Assembly: GCF_004349065.1 (NCBI RefSeq) | Contig: NZ_SMKZ01000001.1 | Coordinates: forward strand, 248,001 to 312,000 | Source: Jiangella asiatica | GTDB lineage: Bacteria > Actinomycetota > Actinomycetes > Jiangellales > Jiangellaceae | DNA length: 64,000 nucleotides | Direction of reading: 5' to 3' | Shown here: piece after piece, positions 53,823-63,511 of the stretch | Numbering within the stretch: the first letter of the stretch is position 1 | How the letters are laid out: every line of letters begins with the position of its first letter | Translations under genes and position numbers: made by a program | The notes under the pieces: model-generated | What the model was told of the DNA's origin: nothing | Seen by the model: the letters and a program-made list of their open reading frames with translations, nothing else | Databases searched by the model: none

Positions 53823-55063
53823 GGTGAACGGGGATCCCTTCTCGTGGACGTCGCGGGGGCGGCGGAACCGGCCCGCTCCAGGTCGTCGAGGTGGTCGGCC
53901 AGGCGCACGAGCGCGGCGTCGTCGGCCGGCGGCGGTCCGGCCAGCAGCGCGGTGATCTCGCCAACGGACCGGCCGGTGCGCTCGGCCAGGACAGCGGCCA
54001 GCGCGCCGACGTCGTCGGAGCAACCGCCGCCGGTTGCGCCGGCCGGCCCGCCGCCGGTCGTGGCGCTGAGCCGGCGCACGGCGGCCTCCCTCAGCAGTGC
54101 GGCGGCGTGCTCGCGTGACCGGCCGCGTCGGTAGAGCCGGGCCCGGCCCTCCGTGGTCTCGCTGGCCCGGACGACGACGGGCAAGGGCTCGGGCACGAGC
54201 CGGCCAAGCCGCCGAGCCCGCCACAGCCCGGCCAGCGCGACGGCGACCACCAGCTGCCAGGCACCGGCACGCACCCAGCTGGGCAACCGGTCGGTGAAGG
54301 AACCGGCGGTGTCGCCGGAGGACTCGGGGACCGGGCGGTACCAGACCAGCCGCTCGCTCCGGCCGAGCAGCCCCATGGCCAGCGCGGCGTTGCCGTCCCG
54401 GTCGAGGAACTCGTTGGTAAGCGGGTCGGCGGTGCCGACGAGGACCACCTCGCTGCCGCTGGCGCTGGCGGTGACGACGAGGGTGGGGTCGCCGCCGACG
54501 GGATAGCAGCGGACCCCGGCGCTGCGGCTGACGTCGCCGGTGTACGCGGTGTCGCCGAGCCGCGCCGACCCGGCTCGCTCGGCTTCCGGCAGGTCGCAGT
54601 CGGGCTCGACCTCGTCCGCCGCGGCGACGGAGACGGCGGCGAGCTCCGGCGCGAAGTCGGTGACGCTGGACCGCGCGGCGACGAGCACCAGCCGGGCGCC
54701 GGTGTCGACGACGCGGTCCACCTGCTCCGGGGTCAGCAGGTCCGGGACGGTGACGAGCAGGGTGTCGTCCGGGCCGGCGACCTCGGTGACGTCGGCAACG
54801 GTGCGTACCGGGTCGATGCGCACCCCTTGGTCCTCCAGTAGCCGGGCCAGCGCGCGAGCGCCGCCGGCGTCGACCCCCTCCGGGTCGAGGAAGCCGCGGC
54901 TGGCCCGGCTCTCGACGATGCCGAGCACCACCGCGGTGGCGACGAGCAACCCGACGACGGCGAGCGGACGCCGCCAGCGCCGCCAGTGCTCCGCGCGGGT
55001 GGGGTCCAAAGGCCCCGCCGCGGCGGCGCGCGGTGTCGTCGGGCCGCTCGTCGTCAGGCTCAC
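53819..55063 (-). CDS. DUF4350 protein
   Basis: This 414-residue protein has one hydrophobic segment near the N-terminus (PLAVVGLLVATAVVLGIVE). It is followed by a DUF4350-type extracytoplasmic domain (DAGGARALARLLEDQGVRI, DDTLLVTVPDLLTPEQVDRV) resembling a periplasmic GATase-like fold without the catalytic cysteine. A second membrane segment (AGAWQLVVAVALAGLW) leads to a cytoplasmic C-terminal part. It is typical of MoxR operons. The GTG start at 55063 overlaps the DUF4129 stop (GTGA). Function unknown. Confidence 0.8.
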
Positions 55064-55713
55064 AACGGCACCGCCAGGGTCGGTCCGGCCGGTGCCCCGT
55101 TGGAGGGGCGGGCGGCGGCGACCGCGGCGTCCAGGGCCCGCAGGCTGGTGTCGTCGCCGGCCGTCGCGTCCGCGCCACCGTAGCGGACCGCGTCGAACAA
55201 GATGGCGCCGCGGCGCATCGACTCCGCGACGTCGGCCAGGACGGCGCCCGCCTCGCGAGCCGCTTCGTCGGCGGTGCGGCCGGAGCGGTCGTCGAGGACG
55301 CCGCGCTCTTCGAGGCCCGTCACGACCGCGCGGTACCGCTCGACGACGGCGGTGTTCCAGTCCGAGCGGGCCGCGGCGGCGTCGGCGGCGGCGCGGTGCT
55401 CGGCGGCCGTCCGGCGGCGGTCGGGGAGAACGGGGCCGGCGCGGCGGGCCGCCCGGCGCGCCATCGGGCCGGTGCGCAGCACGATGACCGCCGCCAGCAC
55501 GACGACGACGGCCACGATGGCCGAGATCGCGATGCGGCTGGAGAAGGCGCCGGTGGCGGCGTCAAGCAGCCGGTCGATCTGGTTCAGGATCCAGCGCATC
55601 ACGCGGCTCAGCAGCGGCGTGTCGCGTTCGTAGGAGGGCTTGGACAGCTCGTCGCGGGCGAGGTCGCGGGCCTCGTCGCGACCCGGGTCGACCGGGACGG
55701 ACGCCATGATCAC
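55060..55713 (-). CDS. DUF4129 protein
   Basis: This 217-residue protein has an N-terminal acidic helix, one membrane segment (RIAISAIVAVVVVLAAVIVL) and a C-terminal DUF4129-type helical domain (AARSDWNTAVVERYRAVVTGLEERGVLDDRSGRTADE). DUF4129 is common with MoxR, DUF4350 and DUF58 proteins. The GTG at 55713 overlaps the previous stop by four bases; an ATG at 55707 is an alternative. The coupling pattern repeats through the operon. Confidence 0.78.
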   Translation of the reverse strand: MIMASVPVDPGRDEARDLARDELSKPSYERDTPLLSRVMRWILNQIDRLLDAATGAFSSRIAISAIVAVVVVLAAVIVLRTGPMARRAARRAGPVLPDRRRTAAEHRAAADAAAARSDWNTAVVERYRAVVTGLEERGVLDDRSGRTADEAAREAGAVLADVAESMRRGAILFDAVRYGGADATAGDDTSLRALDAAVAAARPSNGAPAGPTLAVPL

Positions 55714-57206
55714 GGTGGCGGGGCCGCCGGGCCGCCGCCGCGGCCGGGCAGCTCGACTCCGGCCGCCCGGGCCAGCTCGATGTCGAGCCCTTCGCGGCGG
55801 ATGCGCCGGTCGATGTACAGCAGGGCGGTGGCCGCGGCCGAGAACGGCGCGGTGATGGTCGCGGCGATCATGCCGGCGAGCGTGTTGAGCACGAACCAGC
55901 TGACGGTGTCGTCAGGGCCGTCGCCGAGCAGCCCCGGCACCCCGAACGGCACCGCCACCACCTGGTTGATCAGCCACACCACGATGGTGATGAGCAGCAG
56001 GATGCCGAACACCCGCCACCACGACGTGCGCACCAACGCGGCCGAGCGGCGCAGCGACTCGATGATGCCGATGGGCCGCGGCCCGCCGTTGCCCCGCACC
56101 GACGTCTCCAGCATCAGCGCCGGCGTGGACAACGCGAAGCGCACGTACAGCCACACCGTCAGCGGAATGGCAGCGAGTCCGACCAGGACCGCGATGACGG
56201 CAGCCGGGGCGCCGCCGACCGCGGCCAGTACGATCGCAAGCACGGCGACCCCGATGGTCGGGCTGAGCCAGATGAGCGTGTACACGAATGTGAGGCCGAG
56301 CAAGCGCGGCAGCCGCCCCTTGGACTCGTTCCACGCCTGCCCGATGCTCAGCTGCCGGCCCAGCACGGCCCGGCCGACCACCACCGTCAGCACACCGGTC
56401 AGGAAGACCGTCGCTATCAGCGTGACCAGCAGGCTCAGCAGGGTGACCGGGATGGCCCGGGCGATGTCGTCCAGCGCCTCGGACTCGTCGGTGATACCGA
56501 GGTTGGGTTCGGTGATCTGGTCGCCGAACACCCAGGCCAAAGCCGCGGCGGAAAGGATCTGCGTGACCGCCGCGACGACGGCGGACAGGCCCAGCATGGC
56601 GCCGAGGTTGCGGCGGATGGTGGTGACGGCGCCGTCGAGGATCTCGCCGACGCCGAGCGGGCGCAGCGGGATGACACCGGGCTTGGCGTCGGGCACCTGC
56701 CAGGCTGGGTTGGGCCCGGTGGCCCAGCCGCCCTGCTGCCACTGGCCCTGCCCACCCTGGCTGTAGCCACCGCTCGGTTGCTGCCAACCGCCGGGCGCCT
56801 GCCACCCGGACGCGCCCTGGGAGCTGCCGGGCTGCTGCGGGCCGCTGGGCTGCTGCGGGCCGCTTGGTTGCTGCGGGCCGCTGGGCTGGCTCGGGCCGCC
56901 GGGCTGGCTCGGGCCGCCGGCCTGGCTCGGGCCGCCGGCCTGGCTCGGGCCGCCGGCCTGGTGCCAGCCAGCACCCTGGCCGCCGGCCTGCCAGCCGCCG
57001 CTCGGCTGGGACCAGCCACTGGGTTGCTGAGGTGACCAGCCCGGATACGGGGCCGTCGGCTCAGTCGGCCGGTCGCTACCGGGCGTGGTCGGCGCAGGCT
57101 GGTCCCCGCCCACAGGCGGCTGCTCGCCCTCGAGGCGGTCGTCCGGCTGGTCGTCGCCGGCAGGGTAGTCGTCCGGCGGGGGCGGCGACCCTGCGTTCCC
57201 GGACAT
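55710..57206 (-). CDS. Multi-pass membrane protein with Gly/Pro/Gln-rich N-terminus
   Basis: This 498-residue protein has an N-terminal 180 residues made of Gln, Pro, Gly, Ser and Trp repeats (for example GGPSQ and SGPQQP), a cytoplasmic disordered tail. It is followed by about six membrane segments with LGVGEILDGAVTTIRRNLGAMLGL, resembling the membrane domain seen with glycerophosphodiesterases in actinobacteria. It is the first gene of the leftward operon and is divergent from mtrA, 249 bases away. The repeated DNA at 56820-56960 encodes the tail. Function unknown. Confidence 0.72.
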   Translation of the reverse strand: MSGNAGSPPPPDDYPAGDDQPDDRLEGEQPPVGGDQPAPTTPGSDRPTEPTAPYPGWSPQQPSGWSQPSGGWQAGGQGAGWHQAGGPSQAGGPSQAGGPSQPGGPSQPSGPQQPSGPQQPSGPQQPGSSQGASGWQAPGGWQQPSGGYSQGGQGQWQQGGWATGPNPAWQVPDAKPGVIPLRPLGVGEILDGAVTTIRRNLGAMLGLSAVVAAVTQILSAAALAWVFGDQITEPNLGITDESEALDDIARAIPVTLLSLLVTLIATVFLTGVLTVVVGRAVLGRQLSIGQAWNESKGRLPRLLGLTFVYTLIWLSPTIGVAVLAIVLAAVGGAPAAVIAVLVGLAAIPLTVWLYVRFALSTPALMLETSVRGNGGPRPIGIIESLRRSAALVRTSWWRVFGILLLITIVVWLINQVVAVPFGVPGLLGDGPDDTVSWFVLNTLAGMIAATITAPFSAAATALLYIDRRIRREGLDIELARAAGVELPGRGGGPAAPPP

Positions 57207-57455
57207 GATCCTCTCCTTCGCGTGTACGCATGGCGGCTCATCCGTTGCCGCTGGCGCACTCTCCGTGCGGATTCGTCGCTGTGCCCCGGCGACGACTGGC
57301 GCACCGGCCGGTTGATGGTCACGACGCCTGCCTGGTCGGGCAGCACGAACATCCTGTCACGTCCTACGGACAGTGTTCGGACCAGCACGGCCGGGGAGTC
57401 CGACAGGCCGTCGATGAGGCCATTTTCGACGTCAGGGCCACTTCGGTGTCACGAT

Positions 57456-58139
57456 ATGGACATGAAAGGACGTGTGCTCATCGTCGACGACGACACCGCG
57501 TTGGCCGAGATGCTCGGAATCGTCCTGCGCGGGGAGGGCTACGAGCACGCGATCATCACTCGTGGTGACGACGTGCTGCCGGCATTCCGGGAGTTCAAGC
57601 CCGACCTCGTGCTGCTCGACCTGATGCTTCCCGGCCGCGACGGCATCGACGTGTGCAAGGAGATCCGCGCCGAGTCCGGCGTGCCGATCGTCATGCTCAC
57701 CGCCAAGAGCGACACCGTGGACGTCGTCGTCGGCCTGGAGTCCGGCGCCGACGACTACGTCGTCAAGCCGTTCAAGCCCAAGGAGCTGGTCGCTCGCGTG
57801 CGGGCCCGGCTTCGCCGCACCGACGACCCGAAGCCCGAGACGCTGCAGGTCGGTGACGTCGTCATCGACGTCGCCGGGCACTCGGTCAAGCGTGACGGGA
57901 CGCCCATCTCGCTGACACCGCTGGAGTTCGACCTGCTCGCCTGCCTGGCCCGCCGGCCGTGGCAGGTGTTCACCCGGGAGGAGCTGCTGGAGAAGGTGTG
58001 GGGCTATCGCCACGCCACCGACACCCGCCTGGTGAACGTCCACGTGCAACGCCTGCGCTCCAAGATCGAGCACGATCCGGAGCGACCCGAGATCGTCGTG
58101 ACCGTACGCGGTGTGGGGTACAAGGCCGGCCCTGGGTGA
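57456..58139 (+). CDS. mtrA: MtrA response regulator
   Basis: This 227-residue OmpR-family regulator, essential in many actinobacteria, controls cell division and cell-wall genes with MtrB. The receiver has the acidic pocket DDD (11-13), the phosphoacceptor Asp 55 in LVLLDLMLPGRDG, and YVVKPFKP. The winged-helix domain has LTPLEFDLLACLARRPWQVFTREELLEKVWG and VTVRGVGYKAG. The ATG at 57456 (MDMKGRVLIVDDD) matches the usual start; ATG 57462 is an alternative. The stop is followed within 4 bases by mtrB. Promoter not recognised in the 249-base upstream region. Confidence 0.97.
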   Translation: MDMKGRVLIVDDDTALAEMLGIVLRGEGYEHAIITRGDDVLPAFREFKPDLVLLDLMLPGRDGIDVCKEIRAESGVPIVMLTAKSDTVDVVVGLESGADDYVVKPFKPKELVARVRARLRRTDDPKPETLQVGDVVIDVAGHSVKRDGTPISLTPLEFDLLACLARRPWQVFTREELLEKVWGYRHATDTRLVNVHVQRLRSKIEHDPERPEIVVTVRGVGYKAGPG

Positions 58140-58143
58140 TCCA

Positions 58144-59934
58144 GTGACCCGCCCGGTGCGTGACGGCGCCGCGGTACCGACCGGTGCCGACGTGCTCAGC
58201 CGGCTGCTGCCGCGCCTGGCGCAGTGGTCGGCGCGGCCGTGGCAGCTCGTGCGCGGGGCGTGGCGGCGTTCGATCCAGCTCCGCGTCATCACCGCGACGC
58301 TGACGCTGTCCGTCGTCGTGGTGTCGCTGCTGGGCATCACCCTGTCCCGGCAGATCACCGATGGCCTCCTGCAGGCGCAGGCCGAGGCCGCGGTGGCCGA
58401 CGCGTCGGCGGGTATCGACAGCGCCCAGCGCAGCCTCGACGCCGCGGTCGACCAGGCGCCGGCAGAGCTGCGGCAGACGCTCGTGCAGATCGCCGAGACC
58501 CTCGCCGCTGGTGGCAGCACGTCGGCGGCAACCGAGCCGCTGTACGAGATCGTAGTGCTGGGCTCCGAGGGCGCGCCGACGTACCGCTCGCGGGCCAGCT
58601 CCGAGAGCGTCCCGGCGGACCTGCGCGACCGCGTGAGCGAGGAGCCGCGCGTCTTCCGCACCTACACGTCGATCAACTACGTCAACGGCGACAGCGTGCC
58701 CGGCCTCGCGGTGGGCGGCAGCATCACCGACCCCACCGGCCAGGACTACGAGCTCTACTACCTGTTCCCGCTGACCGAGCAGCAGCAGACCATCGACCTG
58801 GTGCTGACGGCGCTGGCCACGGCGGGCGTGCTGCTGGTGCTGCTGCTGTGCGCGCTGGCCTGGCTGGTGGCGCGGCAGGTGGTGACGCCGGTGCGGATGG
58901 CGGCGCGGATCGCCGAGCGGTTCTCCGCCGGGCGGCTGTCGGAGCGGATGGCGGTGCGCGGCCGCGACGACCTCGCCCGGCTGGCCATGAGCTTCAACCA
59001 GATGGCCGCCAGCCTGCAGCACCAGATCGGCCAGCTCGAGGACCTGTCGCGGATGCAGCAGCAGTTCGTCTCCGACGTCTCCCACGAGCTGCGCACCCCG
59101 CTGACGACGGTGCGGATGGCCGCCGATGTGCTCTACGAGGCGCGCGACGACTTCGACCCCGTCACCGAGCGCTCAATCGAGCTGCTGCAGGCACAGCTGG
59201 ACCGGTTCGAGGCGCTGCTCACCGACCTGCTCGAGATCAGCCGGTTCGACGCCGGCGCGGCCGCGCTCAACGCCGAGCGCTTCGACGTGCGCGACGTCGT
59301 GCACAAGGTGATCGACGCGGCGACGCCCCTGGCGGTCCAGAAGGGCAGCGACCTGCTGGTCGACGTCCCGGTCGAGCCGGTCATGGCCGAGGTCGACGCC
59401 CGGCGCATCGAGCGCATCGTGCGCAACCTGGTCGTCAACGCCATCGAGCACGGGGAGGGTCGCGACGTGCGCGTCCGGCTCGCCACCGACGACCACGCCG
59501 TCGCCATCACCGTCCGCGACCACGGCGTGGGGCTGAAGCCGGGGGAGTCGTCGCTGGTGTTCCACCGGTTCTGGCGCGCCGACCCAGCGCGGGCCCGCAC
59601 CACCGGCGGCACCGGGCTCGGCCTGTCCATCGCCCTCGAGGACGCCCGGCTGCACGGCGGCTGGCTGCAGGCGTGGGGCGAGCCCGGCGAGGGGTCGCAG
59701 TTCCGGCTCACGCTGCCGCGGGTCGCCGGCGACGACCTGCGGTCCTCGCCGCTGGCTCTGGTGCCCGACGACGTCGGCGATGGCGCCGTGGACGCGTCCG
59801 GGGTCGGTGAACCGTACCGGCGCCTCGGCCCGGCGACGGAGTCCCCGTCGTCCCCGGCGTCGCCGGCCACCGCGGACGGCGAGCCGACACCGTCGTCGGC
59901 GGATCCGGCGCAGGAGGTGTCGCGGCATGCGTAG
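58144..59934 (+). CDS. mtrB: MtrB sensor histidine kinase
   Basis: This 596-residue membrane kinase, the partner of MtrA, has two membrane segments (about 50-75 and 218-243) flanking an extracytoplasmic sensor region. A HAMP domain (RQVVTPVRMAARIAERFSAGRLSERM), the phosphorylated histidine at about residue 314 in VSDVSHELRTPL, and a HATPase with RNLVVNAIEHGEG, DHGVGL and TGGTGLGL follow. The Ser/Pro/Ala-rich C-terminal tail extends past the kinase core. GTG 58144 is the start; the stop overlaps lpqB by 8 bases. It forms an operon mtrA-mtrB-lpqB, as in mycobacteria. Confidence 0.96.
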   Translation: MTRPVRDGAAVPTGADVLSRLLPRLAQWSARPWQLVRGAWRRSIQLRVITATLTLSVVVVSLLGITLSRQITDGLLQAQAEAAVADASAGIDSAQRSLDAAVDQAPAELRQTLVQIAETLAAGGSTSAATEPLYEIVVLGSEGAPTYRSRASSESVPADLRDRVSEEPRVFRTYTSINYVNGDSVPGLAVGGSITDPTGQDYELYYLFPLTEQQQTIDLVLTALATAGVLLVLLLCALAWLVARQVVTPVRMAARIAERFSAGRLSERMAVRGRDDLARLAMSFNQMAASLQHQIGQLEDLSRMQQQFVSDVSHELRTPLTTVRMAADVLYEARDDFDPVTERSIELLQAQLDRFEALLTDLLEISRFDAGAAALNAERFDVRDVVHKVIDAATPLAVQKGSDLLVDVPVEPVMAEVDARRIERIVRNLVVNAIEHGEGRDVRVRLATDDHAVAITVRDHGVGLKPGESSLVFHRFWRADPARARTTGGTGLGLSIALEDARLHGGWLQAWGEPGEGSQFRLTLPRVAGDDLRSSPLALVPDDVGDGAVDASGVGEPYRRLGPATESPSSPASPATADGEPTPSSADPAQEVSRHA

Positions 59935-61645
59935 CCGAACCTGCCTGGTCGCGACGCTGGTCGTTGCCGCCGTCGTCGCGGGCTGCAGCGAGATCCCGAC
60001 CTCCGGCCCGGTCCTCGGCGGCGAGTCGGTGGAGCCACCGTCGGAGGAGCGGCGGTTCATCCAGGTCGAGGCGCCGCCACCGGAGCCCGGCGCGGACGCC
60101 GTCGGCGTCGTCAGCGGGTTCATCGAGGCGATGGCCTCGTACGAGCCCGGGTACGAGACCGCCCGGCTCTTCCTGACCGACGAGGCCGCCGCGGCCTGGG
60201 ACCCGGCGGAGAACGTCACGGTGTACCTCGGCGCGACGCCGGACATCGAGGCGATCGGCGAGGACCGCGTCGACGTCCAGATGACCGTCAGTGCGACGGT
60301 CGGTGTCGACGGCACCTACGTCGCGGCCGAGCCCGGCACGACGCGCGAGATGAACCTGCATCTGGTGCGCGAGAACGGCGAGTGGCGCATCACCGACCCC
60401 GAGCCAGGCATCGTCATCGCCGTGTTCAGCTTCGACCGCGAGTACGAACCGCGCAACGTCTACTTCTTCGACCCGGGCCTCGAGGTCCTCGTGCCCGACC
60501 CGATCTACATCCCGCGGTCGGCCAGCGCGGCGACCCTGCTCGCGCGCAAGGTGCTGTCCGGTCCGTCGCAGTGGCTCGCGCCGGCCGTGCGGACCGCGTT
60601 CCCGGACGGGACGGAGCTCGAGGTCAACGCGGTCCCGGTCGAAGGTGGCGTCGCGACGGTGGAGCTCAGCGCCGCGGCCGCCATCGCCGACCCGGAGACG
60701 CGCGAACTGATGGCTGCCCAGCTGACCTGGACGCTCGGGATGCTGCCCGACGTCGAACGGGTCGCGGTGACCTCCGGCCGGGCGCCGCTGGTCCAGGGCG
60801 ACGCGCTGTCGCCGCGCGACCCCGTGATGAGCCAGTACGACCCCGTGGTGCTCAAATCTGACACCCCGGCCTACGCGATCGGCGAGGCGGGCGTGGTTTC
60901 GCTGGGCGACGGCGAGCCGACGCCGGTGCCGGGACCGCTGGGCTCCATGGCCGACATCCGCGAGTTCGCCGTCAACCTCGGCGGCAACCGTGGCGCCGTC
61001 ATCAGCGGCGACGGCCACCTGCTCCAGGTGGCGACGTTCGGCGAGGACGAGACCGTGCAGACCGTCTTCGAGGGTGTCGACCTCAGCTCGCCCGCGTGGG
61101 ACCGCTCCGGCCTGATCTGGGCCGTCGACCACGGCGTCGAAGGACACGGGCTCGTCGCCGCCGGCGCCGACGGCGAGCGGGTCGACGTGGTGGCCGCCGG
61201 CCTCACCGGGCGCGACGTCGACCGGCTGGCGCTGTCGCCGGACGGCGCCAGGATCGCGATGATCGTGGACGGCCTGGCCTACGTCGCCGGCCTCGTCCGC
61301 GAGCCCGACAGCAGGGGCACCATCCGCATCGAGGGCATGCGCCCGGTCGGCCCGGCCGGCACCGCCGTCGACATCGCCTGGAGCACGTCCAGTGGTGCCT
61401 GGAGCGCCGCCGACAGCGTCATCGTCCTGTCCAGCACAGAGCAGGGCGTCCTACCGCACACCGTGGGGCTGTCCGGCCAGGTCACGGCGCCGCGTGGGTT
61501 GACCGCGACCGACGGCGTCCGGATCACGTCGTCGCCTGGGCTGCCGGCCGTGCTCGAGACCGCCGACGGTGTCCTGTACATGCAGCGCGCCGGCAGCAGC
61601 TGGAGCGAGATCGGCCCGGGCCGCGCCCCCACCTACCCCGGCTGA
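59927..61645 (+). CDS. lpqB: LpqB lipoprotein
   Basis: This 572-residue lipoprotein accompanies MtrAB and modulates MtrB activity in mycobacteria. It has a signal peptide with lipobox VVAGCSEIPTSGP (cysteine about residue 20), a GerMN-like region at about 190-300 (SASAATLLARKVLSGPSQWLAPAV), and a beta-propeller-like C-terminal part (NRGAVISGDGHLLQVATF, LSPDGARIAMIVDG). AGGAGGTG at 59912-59919 supports the ATG at 59927. It is anchored on the outer face of the membrane. The downstream copy of the dispersed repeat suggests operon end. Confidence 0.95.
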   Translation: MRSRTCLVATLVVAAVVAGCSEIPTSGPVLGGESVEPPSEERRFIQVEAPPPEPGADAVGVVSGFIEAMASYEPGYETARLFLTDEAAAAWDPAENVTVYLGATPDIEAIGEDRVDVQMTVSATVGVDGTYVAAEPGTTREMNLHLVRENGEWRITDPEPGIVIAVFSFDREYEPRNVYFFDPGLEVLVPDPIYIPRSASAATLLARKVLSGPSQWLAPAVRTAFPDGTELEVNAVPVEGGVATVELSAAAAIADPETRELMAAQLTWTLGMLPDVERVAVTSGRAPLVQGDALSPRDPVMSQYDPVVLKSDTPAYAIGEAGVVSLGDGEPTPVPGPLGSMADIREFAVNLGGNRGAVISGDGHLLQVATFGEDETVQTVFEGVDLSSPAWDRSGLIWAVDHGVEGHGLVAAGADGERVDVVAAGLTGRDVDRLALSPDGARIAMIVDGLAYVAGLVREPDSRGTIRIEGMRPVGPAGTAVDIAWSTSSGAWSAADSVIVLSSTEQGVLPHTVGLSGQVTAPRGLTATDGVRITSSPGLPAVLETADGVLYMQRAGSSWSEIGPGRAPTYPG

Positions 61646-61696
61646 CCCGCCGCGCATCGCCGCCGCGCCCTCCGCCGCGACGCCCCTGCCGCTCGA

Positions 61697-61748
61697 AATG
61701 ATCACGTTCAGCACGAAATCTCGTGTCGCACCATGCTTGCGATCATGG
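61697..61748. repeat. Dispersed intergenic repeat, copy C (partial)
   Basis: Begins AATGATCACGTTCAGCACGA at 61697 and matches copies A and B through the ACCATGCTTGCGATCATGG end. It lies 51 bases after the lpqB stop. The right-hand inverted repeat of copy A is not present. Confidence 0.7.
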
Positions 61749-61811
61749 CGATGCGCGCAGTCGCCTGGTGGTGACTCGGGGCTGTCGGTGCCGGAGCGCA
61801 AGATGGGCGGC

Positions 61812-62681
61812 ATGGCAGTGACGGGAGGCCCCGGGCGGGCCGGCGCAATGCGGTTGGGGCAGCGGCTGGGGCCGACGACGGCCGGTCTCGGCCGGAGTCT
61901 GGCCGGCCTGGCGCGAGGGGCCGCCGACCTCGTGCTCGGGGACAGCTGCGCCGGCTGCGGTGAGCATCCCGGCCTGCTCTGCCCGGCCTGCCGCGACGCT
62001 CTCCTCGGGCCGGCGACGGTACGCCGTCTACCCCCGCCGCCAGGGCAGCGGCCGCACCTCGCGGCGCCAGAGCCAGCAAATCTGCCGTTGAGCGGGCGGC
62101 CGGAGCCCGCTCACCTGTCGTCGGCCGGGTGGCTGGAGCCAGTCGGTCTGCCGCTGGCCGGGGCGGCCGCGTACGCCGATCCCGTCCGGGCGGTGATCAT
62201 CGCGCACAAGGAGCGCGGGCGCCTCCCACTGTCCCGGCCGCTCGGCGACGCGCTGGCGGTGGCTGCCACGGCGCTGCTGGAGTCGGACCTCGGGTGCGGT
62301 CACGATGGGCGGCCCGTGGCGCTGGTGCCGGTGCCGTCGAGGCGCTCCGCGGTGCGTCGGCGCGGTCACGACCCCGTCCTGCGCACCGCTCGCCGGGCGG
62401 CCGCGACGCTGCGCCGGTCCGGGCAGGCGAGCACCGCCGTCGCGGCGCTTCGGCACCGGCGGAAGGTGGCCGACCAGGCCGGCCTCGGGCGGTCGGCGCG
62501 CGAACACAACCTGCACGGCTCGCTGGCGGTGCGCCGTGGCGCCGCCGACCTGATGCCCGGGCGGTGCGTGCTGCTCGCCGACGACATCGTGACGTCGGGG
62601 GCCACGCTGCGCGAGGCTGTTCGCGCGCTGGCCAGCTCGGGTGTCGAGCCCTGTGGGGCGGTGGTGGTCGCGGTGGCCTGA
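61812..62681 (+). CDS. ComF-like phosphoribosyltransferase-family protein
   Basis: This 289-residue cytoplasmic protein has an N-terminal zinc-like pattern (DSCAGCGEHPGLLCPACRDALL), a variable linker, and a phosphoribosyltransferase fold with the PRPP loop VLLADDIVTSGATLREA. ComF homologues are tied to natural transformation in some bacteria and to amidophosphoribosyl-type reactions; the role in actinobacteria is unknown. The linker 70-115 has repeated PEPAHL-type units and is probably flexible. The ATG at 61812 is one of several in-frame starts (61803, 61848); the ribosome-binding site is not decisive. Confidence 0.82.
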   Translation: MAVTGGPGRAGAMRLGQRLGPTTAGLGRSLAGLARGAADLVLGDSCAGCGEHPGLLCPACRDALLGPATVRRLPPPPGQRPHLAAPEPANLPLSGRPEPAHLSSAGWLEPVGLPLAGAAAYADPVRAVIIAHKERGRLPLSRPLGDALAVAATALLESDLGCGHDGRPVALVPVPSRRSAVRRRGHDPVLRTARRAAATLRRSGQASTAVAALRHRRKVADQAGLGRSAREHNLHGSLAVRRGAADLMPGRCVLLADDIVTSGATLREAVRALASSGVEPCGAVVVAVA

Positions 62682-62784
62682 CACGAGAAATGCGGGAGAT
62701 CGAGGTGTACAGAAGGCGACGAGCAGCTAACGTTTGTGCATGGCACCCCATGTCAGACTCCGCATCACCAAGGAGGAAGGCCGG

Positions 62785-62832
62785 GTGCGCAACCCGGTCT
62801 CGCGAGCGCGCGGGTGTCCCTCGACCGTCTGA
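62785..62832 (+). CDS. Possible 15-residue leader peptide before hpf
   Basis: GTG CGC AAC...GTC TGA encodes VRNPVSRARGCPSTV, preceded by the strong ribosome-binding site AAGGAGGAA at 62770-62778 with a 6-base spacer. The frame can extend back to ATG 62740, where a TAACGT -10-like hexamer 6 bases upstream would allow a leaderless start. It ends 22 bases before hpf. Whether it is translated is not known; it could be an attenuation-type leader or a chance frame. Confidence 0.35.
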   Translation: MRNPVSRARGCPSTV

Positions 62833-62854
62833 CCCCACGACCGGGAGGTTTCGA

Positions 62855-63511
62855 GTGGATATCGTCATCAAGGGCCGACACACTTCTGTGCCCGAGCGGT
62901 TCCGGAATCACGTGACCGAGAAGCTCGCGAAGCTCGACAAGATCGCTCACAAGGTCATCCGGGTGGACGTCGAGATCACGGTAGAAGCCAACCCCCGTCA
63001 GACCGGCCAGTCCGAGCGCGTCGAGCTGACCCTCCACTCCAAGGGCCCGGTCATCCGGGCCGAGGCGGCGGCCGCCGACCGCTATGCCGCACTCGACCAG
63101 GCCGCCGACCGCCTCATCTCCCGGCTGCGCAAGGCCGCCGATCGTCGCCGCGTCCACCACGGCAATCGCACGCCCATCTCCGTTGCCGCGGCCACGGCCT
63201 CGCTCGGCGGCGCGCCGCACCTCCCGGCGCAGCCGTCGCCTGCCACCGTCGCGCAGGCCACCGGGACCGCCCTCGCGACGTCCACGCGGCTCGACGACCG
63301 GCCCGGGACGTTCGCGTCCGAGGAAGGCGGGCCCATGGTGGTCCGCGAGAAGACGCACCGCGCGGAGCCGATGACGCTCGATCAGGCGCTCTACGAGATG
63401 GAGCTGGTCGGCCACGACTTCTACCTGTTCGTCGACGCCGAAAGCAAGATGCCCAGCGTGGTCTACCGGCGCCGCGGCTACGACTACGGGGTCATCCACC
63501 TCGACGTCTGA
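62855..63511 (+). CDS. hpf: Ribosome hibernation-promoting factor, long form
   Basis: This 218-residue protein inactivates and dimerises ribosomes in stationary phase. Residues 1-100 form the HPF/RaiA domain (VDIVIKGRHTSVPERFRNHVTEKLAKLDKI, VELTLHSKGPVIRAEA), joined by a variable linker to the C-terminal dimerisation domain (MTLDQALYEMELVGHDFYLFVDAES, VVYRRRGYDYGVIHL). GGAGG at 62844-62848 with a 6-base spacer fixes the GTG start at 62855; an in-frame ATG at 62750 would add an unlikely basic extension. In related genomes the next gene is secA; here a YcaQ-like gene follows. Confidence 0.93.
   Translation: MDIVIKGRHTSVPERFRNHVTEKLAKLDKIAHKVIRVDVEITVEANPRQTGQSERVELTLHSKGPVIRAEAAAADRYAALDQAADRLISRLRKAADRRRVHHGNRTPISVAAATASLGGAPHLPAQPSPATVAQATGTALATSTRLDDRPGTFASEEGGPMVVREKTHRAEPMTLDQALYEMELVGHDFYLFVDAESKMPSVVYRRRGYDYGVIHLDV

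Noticed and set aside
62129-62854. Long in-frame extension upstream of hpf
   Set aside because: It overlaps the ComF-like gene in another frame and would place hundreds of unrelated residues before the HPF domain; GGAGG directly precedes the GTG at 62855.
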